From Alligator mississippiensis (taxonomy: Eukaryota > Chordata > Crocodylia > Alligatoridae), in assembly GCF_030867095.1 (NCBI RefSeq), contig NC_081824.1, forward strand, positions 361,169,829 through 361,233,828: 64,000 nucleotides of DNA, in the 5' to 3' direction. Positions 58,480-64,000 of the stretch are shown piece by piece. The position numbers were made by a program, and so were the translations under genes. The notes below the pieces were generated by a model, which saw nothing but the letters and a program-made list of their open reading frames with translations, did not search any database and was not told the DNA's origin. The first letter of the stretch is position 1, and every line of letters starts with the position of its first letter.

Positions 58480-59034
58480 ACAGCAACTCTCTGCTTCTGG
58501 CTCCAGCACTTCGCCCGTGGCCACCCCCCAAACGCTTGTTGGGCTGGGGCGGAGCTGATTGCAATGATTTCTTGTCCCCGGACTACATTTCCCAGCATGA
58601 CCGCTCGGCCTGGGAAGTGAGACTTCATTATTCATTCGGAAGAAGTTTTGTTGGACCAATGAGCCAATCCCCTTCCTTTTCAAACCCGGCTGAAGCTTCA
58701 CATAGGGTTAACAAGAAGATGCTCCTCCAGCTTCAGGGGTAAAGGCAAACAAGGCGAGACAGCCCCAGAGACAAAGAAATCGGGAGGCGGCAGCAGTGAA
58801 CTAAGGGAAGTGGCTGCTTCCTTGTGACCCGGTGAAGGGGAAAGTGGAAACATTCAGGCCAGCTGAGGAGCAAACAAGGCAGCGCTCAGCCCAGCCAGAT
58901 GTGGATCTGAGCAGATGTTACTGCAGCCGTAACTGAAGCACCCTTTGGTTGTTCTCTTACAGCTTTCCTCCTCCTCAGCTGCATCCGTTTTCTTTCTTCT
59001 CGTTTGGGTTTTTCCTTCCGAAGAAATCTTGTCA
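58480..59034 (+). promoter_or_regulatory. POGLUT2: POGLUT2 promoter and 5' UTR
   Basis: A ZNF143/THAP11 site ACTACATTTCCCAGCATG (58582-58599) is followed by two CCAAT boxes (58656-58660 and 58664-58668). There is no TATA box. The arrangement predicts transcription starts near 58.6-58.75 kb and a 5' UTR of a few hundred bases. Confidence 0.75.
58582..58599 (+). promoter_or_regulatory. ZNF143/THAP11 (SBS) motif in POGLUT2 promoter
   Basis: A near-perfect match to ACTACAnnTCCCAGCATGC. The final C is replaced by A. Confidence 0.8.
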
Positions 59035-59216
59035 ATGTTCAGCATTTGGCTGCTTCGTGGCTTACTTCTTGGAGCAATTCCGGTGCGGAGTGTGTGGGGT
59101 GGAGGAAGCCAGCTGAGCCCGGAGAGCAGCTTGATCTGGGGACCCGGGCTGAGAGCAGATGTTGTCCTCCCCGCTCGCTATTTTTATATTCAGGCTGTGG
59201 ACACTGCGGGGCGGAG
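59035..59216 (+). CDS. POGLUT2: POGLUT2 exon 1 (signal peptide)
   Basis: I chose the ATG at 59035 because it opens [16 protein letters not shown], a typical signal peptide aligned with the known N-terminus of the family. The frame stays open upstream, but without another ATG before the 5' UTR. The exon ends CGGAG|GTAAGC in phase 2. Confidence 0.93.
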
Positions 59217-62200
59217 GTAAGCATTGCAGCTTCTGCTCAGAGATTCTTTGTTGTGGGTATGGGCAGAGATCTGATCGCGGAAAAGGGCACAGTCTTTACT
59301 GCCCAGAGCTGAACACAGATATGGTGCCAATTGCTACAACATCTTAAAGTCTCCTAAGCAATTCAAATTCAAATGACTGTGCCTGGGTATTCCCCAGGCA
59401 CCATTCTCACAAACAGTTAAGCAGATGTTGCTGTTTTACTCCCAAGGTGTGTGCTTTATAGCACAGACACAAGTTACAGAAGATGCTCTGTTTTGAAACA
59501 TCATCTGACCCCCATGCAGTGAGGGTTCAGATTTTCCCTTGATTGGCCACTTCTGAAGTGGTAATTTTTGAAGTGATGTGCAATGCCATAGCGGGGGCGG
59601 GGGGGAGGTGATCACCCCAGGCGCCAAAGCAAAGGGGCACCAACAGGCGCTGCTCAGCTGGAGTGGGGCACAGGAGGGAGCCAGGAGTGGCTCGCTTGGG
59701 GGCAGTGCAGGGATGGGAGAAGGGCGGCTCCTGCTGCTGCGTGCATTGGGGGGTATTTGCCCCCCCAGATCTGTGCATGGAGCAAAGGCGGGCTGCCACT
59801 GCAGGCTTTGCCCTGGGTGCCAAACTTCATTGCTACGGCACTGCAGCTGTGCCCTTGTGTTTGGTCATGGCTAGAGGCTGTTTTCTGTGGCCAGATTGGG
59901 TGAAAATTGTCACTTCTGTCTGCACCCTTAATGTTTGGAAGATCTGGGTCACATCTACTGGATTCCTGTGACAGAAATAAGTTTTCCTACTTTTTCCCTG
60001 TTAGCACACACATCTATGCTAAATGCCATTGGTATTTGTGCATTGCCAGAAGAATTAGCCCTATCCTTTGCTGATACCCATGTCTGCAGATCTTGTATTC
60101 CTTGCCATTTAATTAAGAAAACTGCCTAATTTGTATTTCTTGCAGAAATGGAAATTATTGGTGTCAAGGCTCCAAATCATACCTTTTTATTTCATGCATC
60201 TCTTTATTCAGTCAATGTCATTGTTATATGTGTATCAAATGTTCTTGTCATTAAATTAATTGCAGCAGTCCAGGATGCCTGACCATAACAAGGAATCAGT
60301 GTTTATGCATGACACAGGAAAGCAAAATATCTTGTAAAGATACAGGAGAGAATTTATTGCAGGAATAAGGGGGTTTACCAATTAACTTCTGTGAAGCTGT
60401 TCTCCTTCCACCCTCATTCAAATAGGTCCATAGATTTTATTATTTTTTTTATGTTCCTTTCTTCCACTTTAAGAGAGAAACTTACAGTTAAAAAAAACTA
60501 CAGTTGGCTTTTCAAAATCTCCTGTCCTTCGATCCATTGCTCTAATATGAAATTTACCATTATGTCAATTTTTCACAAGCTTCATAAGGGATACGGAATG
60601 GGGAAAGGCAATGGGATACAGACAAAATAGAAGCATCTTGGTCCAACCACCTAGTAACCACTTACTCTGCCTTGTCAAGCTTTTATACAAAGGTAGTTGG
60701 TCAGTTTAATTTGTGATATGACTTCTTGCTTTACCTGCTTCTTTCACTGCCACACAAACCAGCATTCCCCCATACAGTTGAAGGCATGCAATCTGAGAAA
60801 CCATTTGCAAAAAAAAAAAATATAAGAGATTAAATGTATAAAAGAGAAGGGGTGAAGCACTGGACCAGGTTACCTAGAGAGGTAGTGGAATCTCCATCCT
60901 TGGAGGTTTTTAAGGCCCATCTTGACAAAGCCCTGGCTGGCCCTGATTTGACCAGGGGGTTGGACTACATGACCTCATGAGGTCCCTTCCAACCCTAATT
61001 CTCTATGATTCTATGATTATGTAAAATGTTAAATAACCCTAATTTGTTCATAAAATCTAAAGCTTAATTCTGAGTTCAAATCAATTAACTGGATCATGAC
61101 AGGAAAACCCAGCAGAGAAGTCCACTATCTTCCATTTGTGGAGTTTTCAGCACAATATTCCATCAAGATGCGGGGCAGTTCATTACCTTTTCCCTCAGGG
61201 TAAGATTTTCAGAGACAACAATGAAAGCTGTGCTTAATTCTTGCATATTGGTAGAAGTTAGACTTCTGTATGCCACTTATTCATTTGAAAAAAATCTCCC
61301 TCAGTCTTTTCAACCTATCAGTTCTTCAGGACCTGAGGAGATCAGTGCCATTTGTAGAGACTCTGTATGCCTTGGTATCGCCTCCTAGATTTTCTCTTAA
61401 CTTCCATGGCAGCACAGTTTCTCAAAGATTTATGCTATTACTTTGTATCATTGTTACATTTCAACACATTTCCCTTTCTTGAATAAGATTCTACAGACCT
61501 TCTTACATAAGTCAAATAAGTGAGGAAGCCAAATAAAGTAATTCTATTGGGTTTAACCTTTTCCTATATAGGGATTCCCCCAAGGTCACAGGGGGCGTGT
61601 CTACACATTCATTAATGTGCATTGAATTTAGTACCTCCATTGTGAGGTACTAGTAAAAGGCGCTTTAACATATTTTAATGTATACAGGTTTCCCTCGCTT
61701 TATGCTGTACATGTGTTCCTAGAAAATGGCACACAACTCGAATTTGCATAAAGGGAACCCACTTTACAGTGTAACAAATAGAGATACGTTCAAAGACCTC
61801 AACTGTACTGACCCCATACCCACTTCTACCACTTCTACAAGACAATTTTGGTACTTGCCAACAGCAGACAGTACACACAAGCACAGGGTTTGATGAATTT
61901 TACCATAATGGGGATGGCAACTACAGAAACATATCACAGACAATGAGTGAGGAGCACAGATCCACCCAGGAAATGATATTTTGGTGTGTGTCACTCCCAC
62001 AATGCACCACACAAAGCAGCTGACTGTAGACTTCCACCACACCGATTGCATAAGAGTGAATTTACCTTGCATATAACAAACTTTTGGTATAAAAAGGGTC
62101 ATCGCATAAGAGCAAGTTCACACATACAGAACCCACATAAAGCAAGGGAAACCTGTATTAGCGAAAGTGCAGTTTTTTGTGATGCCTTAATGTGCATTAA

Positions 62201-64000
62201 AATAGGCTAATGCGCATTAAAGCACATGTGTAGACACGCCCAGAGTGAATAAAGTCACCTTGTCATGGACAGCAGGTGCCTCCTGGCCAGCTCCGCATAC
62301 TGTGAAGTTCTTCATTCCTCAGAGCAACTATGGGAAAGGTGATACAACTGCAGAACTGTCTTATAGGCTCCCAACATAGTATAAATATGCTATTATCTGG
62401 AATTCTATCCAAACAAATGGAGTAGGTGTTTAATACCTGGTAGTGCCTAGTGATGTGGTAAAACAGTTCCTTGTATTACTAATTCTCCAAATCATTCAAG
62501 TTTAGGCTAAATTTTTCCATGCTTAGTGTCTGCCCATGGAAAATTTCTTTTTAAGGTCTGAGAAAAATCCTTTAAGCAGTTTTAGATTGCATTTCTACTC
62601 AGAAATTTGCACTTGAGATTTTCAGTTTTTTTCTATATGAACAGATTATTTTCAAAGAACCATGAAACGGACCCATAAAACCAAGAATCAGACCATATGT
62701 TGTTCTCTCAATAAGATCTAGAAAATAAAGCACATGTGAACCAAGTTGTAAAGATAAGAAAGTGTTAAGGGGGGCATGTGAAAGTTGTCTATACATTTTG
62801 AGTGCCACTTATCTGGAGCTCTCACTATCACTATTACTCGTATCAGCTAAAGTGTCACTGGCGGAGTAAGTCTAGAAGCAGTGAGAAGGGTTATCATATT
62901 TAATTTTTAGAGGCTGTTCTCTGAGCAAATGAGCTAGAAGCTAAAGCTCCCTGCTCCTGAGTCCTTTATTACTTGTGTGCTCCTCAGTGCAAGTTATTGG
63001 GACAAGAACTGGGGAGGAATAAGTGGCCAGCATTGTTGCTTCCTTGCCTTAATCAACAGCACAGTCCACCCCCCTGGTTATGGCCAGAGTGAAAGGTAGA
63101 AATAGTCCAAGATAGCAATAAAGAGATTAAAGGAGGGTGAAAACTGAGGAGATTGGACCATTGCAGGAAGAGGGCCAATGCAGAAATAGAGTATGGGAAA
63201 GAAGGAACCAGGAGATAGGAAGAGAGAGAAGGGTAAAGAAAAGAGAAGCGGGAGAGAACTTACAAAGCTCACAATATACACACCTATATCTGGAAAAATG
63301 TGAATGAACAGCTTATCACCAATTAGGCTGTACAGTACTTTAGCTTTGAAACAGTTGATATATAGGGCAGGGTGTCTCAATAATATCCTTCTCAGTGGTC
63401 TGTTAAAGACAATGTTGTCAGAATTTGCAGTGGTGCTGATACCTCACAGTCAGAGCCAGACTTTCCAAATTGCTTGTTCCTATTTAGGCACCAAATTTTC
63501 AGCAGAGTTCAGCACTGAGAGCTGGAGTCTCTTGGAATTCTGTCCATTGTTGTCACAGTGGACCTTGTTGGTTGCTCAGCAGTTATGAAAATCTAGTGCA
63601 TATTTAGGTGCCTAAATTGGAAATTAAGTCTTCAGAAAACACTGCACCAAGCATTTGGAAATCTGTCCCCGTAGATCCAATTTGACCCTCAGTGAAGTCA
63701 CTGGGTAACTTTCTACTGACTTCAAATAGAATCGGATCAGATCCAAAGAAAACTGCTGTGTGTTTGCTTCTTAATGCTGTTTGTATTTGTTTTCTGGGTA
63801 GGTTCACTTCGTCTCCGGGTGAAAATGCATTTCAGGTGAAGATCACTGCTCCTGATGAACAGTTCACTCGAGTAGGAGTGCAGGTATTAGACAGAAAAGA
63901 TGGTTCCTTCATTGTGAGGTACAGAATGTATGCAAGCTACAAAAACATCAGGATAGAAGTTAAAACCAAAGATAACCATGTTGCAAAGTCCCCATATATT
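59035..64000 (+). CDS. POGLUT2: POGLUT2 (KDELC1) gene, exons 1-2, truncated by window edge
   Basis: Protein O-glucosyltransferase 2 of the endoplasmic reticulum. The family adds O-glucose to EGF repeats of Notch and fibrillins. It has a signal peptide, a filamin-type domain, a CAP10 glucosyltransferase domain and a C-terminal KDEL-like retention signal. Only the first two coding exons are here: 59035-59216 and 63802-64000 (open to the edge). They give 126 in-frame residues plus the start of the next. Recognised from [30 protein letters not shown] and [20 protein letters not shown]. It is divergent from BIVM, as in mammals. Confidence 0.95.
59580..59848. mobile_element. hAT-like MITE in POGLUT2 intron 1
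   Basis: CAATGCCATAGCGGGG and the complemented CAGTGCCGTAGCAATG end a GC-rich 270-bp body in an AT-rich intron. Confidence 0.7.
60491..60692 (+). repeat. Direct repeat pair Z, right copy (202 bp)
   Basis: Near-identical partner of 55541-55741, 4.95 kb away in the same orientation. The two copies bracket the POGLUT2 promoter and first exon. Confidence 0.95.
60848..61016 (+). mobile_element. CR1 LINE 3' tail
   Basis: GAAGCACTGGACCAGGTTAC, TTGGAGGTTTTTAAGGCCC, ACATGACCTCATGAGGTCCC and the terminal repeat TTCTATGATTCTATGATT. Confidence 0.92.
61593..62241. mobile_element. hAT-like MITE (GTCTACACAT ends), interrupted
   Basis: GGGCGTGTCTACACAT and its exact complement bound it, with TTAATGTGCATT-type subterminal text on both sides. 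A pogo/Tigger-like MITE splits it at 61685-62155. Without that insertion it is about 176 bp. Confidence 0.88.
61685..62155. mobile_element. 471-bp Tigger/pogo-like MITE nested in hAT MITE
   Basis: The inverted ends CAGGTTTCCCTCGCTTTATG and CAGGTTTCCCTTGCTTTATG match at 19 of 20 bases and resemble the Tigger terminus CAGGCATACCTCGTTTTAT. TA dinucleotides flank both ends. No transposase frame remains. Confidence 0.88.
62250..63801 (+). other. POGLUT2 intron 1, distal part
   Basis: AT-rich intronic sequence leading to the exon 2 acceptor. I see no gene or named repeat in it. Confidence 0.6.
63802..64000 (+). CDS. POGLUT2: POGLUT2 exon 2 (filamin-type domain), cut by window end
   Basis: The acceptor TTTCTGGGTAG is followed by a split Arg codon and [20 protein letters not shown]. 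The stretch [17 protein letters not shown] is the filamin/Ig-like repeat. It is open to base 64000 without a stop. Confidence 0.97.

Noticed and set aside
58945-59034. In-frame upstream extension of POGLUT2 exon 1
   Set aside because: It has no ATG, only a TTG. The ATG at 59035 gives the expected signal peptide and family length.

Overview
This is nuclear DNA of a vertebrate, most likely a crocodilian. Three orthologues of the conserved 13q33-type locus ERCC5 - BIVM - POGLUT2 (KDELC1) are split into short exons by long introns. The introns and spacers are full of CR1 LINE 3' ends, hAT-type MITEs, palindromic foldback elements and MIR. The CR1 tails and the foldback families look crocodilian rather than mammalian or avian, but the species call is an inference.

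Layout. At 608-16195 (minus strand) lie the first 12 coding exons of ERCC5 (XPG endonuclease). Its remaining 3' exons lie beyond the left edge. Its promoter is the CpG-rich block at about 16.76-17.36 kb. From 17.4 to 23.0 kb is the ERCC5/BIVM spacer. It holds a ~4.5 kb element with long terminal inverted repeats that carry ~185-bp tandem units. CR1, two foldback elements and a 78-bp mariner-like MITE sit inside it. At 23067-44714 (minus) are all nine coding exons of BIVM, which add up to exactly 498 codons plus stop. Its CpG-island promoter at 51.5-52.25 kb offers three consensus donors for noncoding first exons. From 52.3 to 58.4 kb is a repeat-rich spacer. On the plus strand POGLUT2 begins at 59035. 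Its exon 1 (signal peptide) and the start of exon 2 (filamin-type domain) are present, and the rest runs off the right edge.

How the genes relate. ERCC5 is the 3' incision nuclease of nucleotide-excision repair. BIVM is a poorly understood conserved protein transcribed in the same direction just upstream of it; mammals make BIVM-ERCC5 read-through transcripts. POGLUT2 is an ER protein O-glucosyltransferase divergently transcribed from BIVM. In mammals the BIVM and POGLUT2 promoters are close, whereas here ~6.8 kb separates the BIVM CpG island from POGLUT2 exon 1. There is no operon-like cooperation.

Main points for a second look: a U12-type first intron and a GC-AG intron in ERCC5; a GC-AG intron in BIVM; a cysteine-peptidase-like Cys/His pattern in BIVM; an 18-bp perfect hairpin over the BIVM stop codon; hammerhead-ribozyme-like cores with differing but paired stem II in a dispersed repeat; the long-TIR composite element; and several cleanly resolved nested transposons. 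I found no bacterial-type system, CRISPR array, tRNA or rRNA, and no retrovirus or other capsid-bearing element that I could name.
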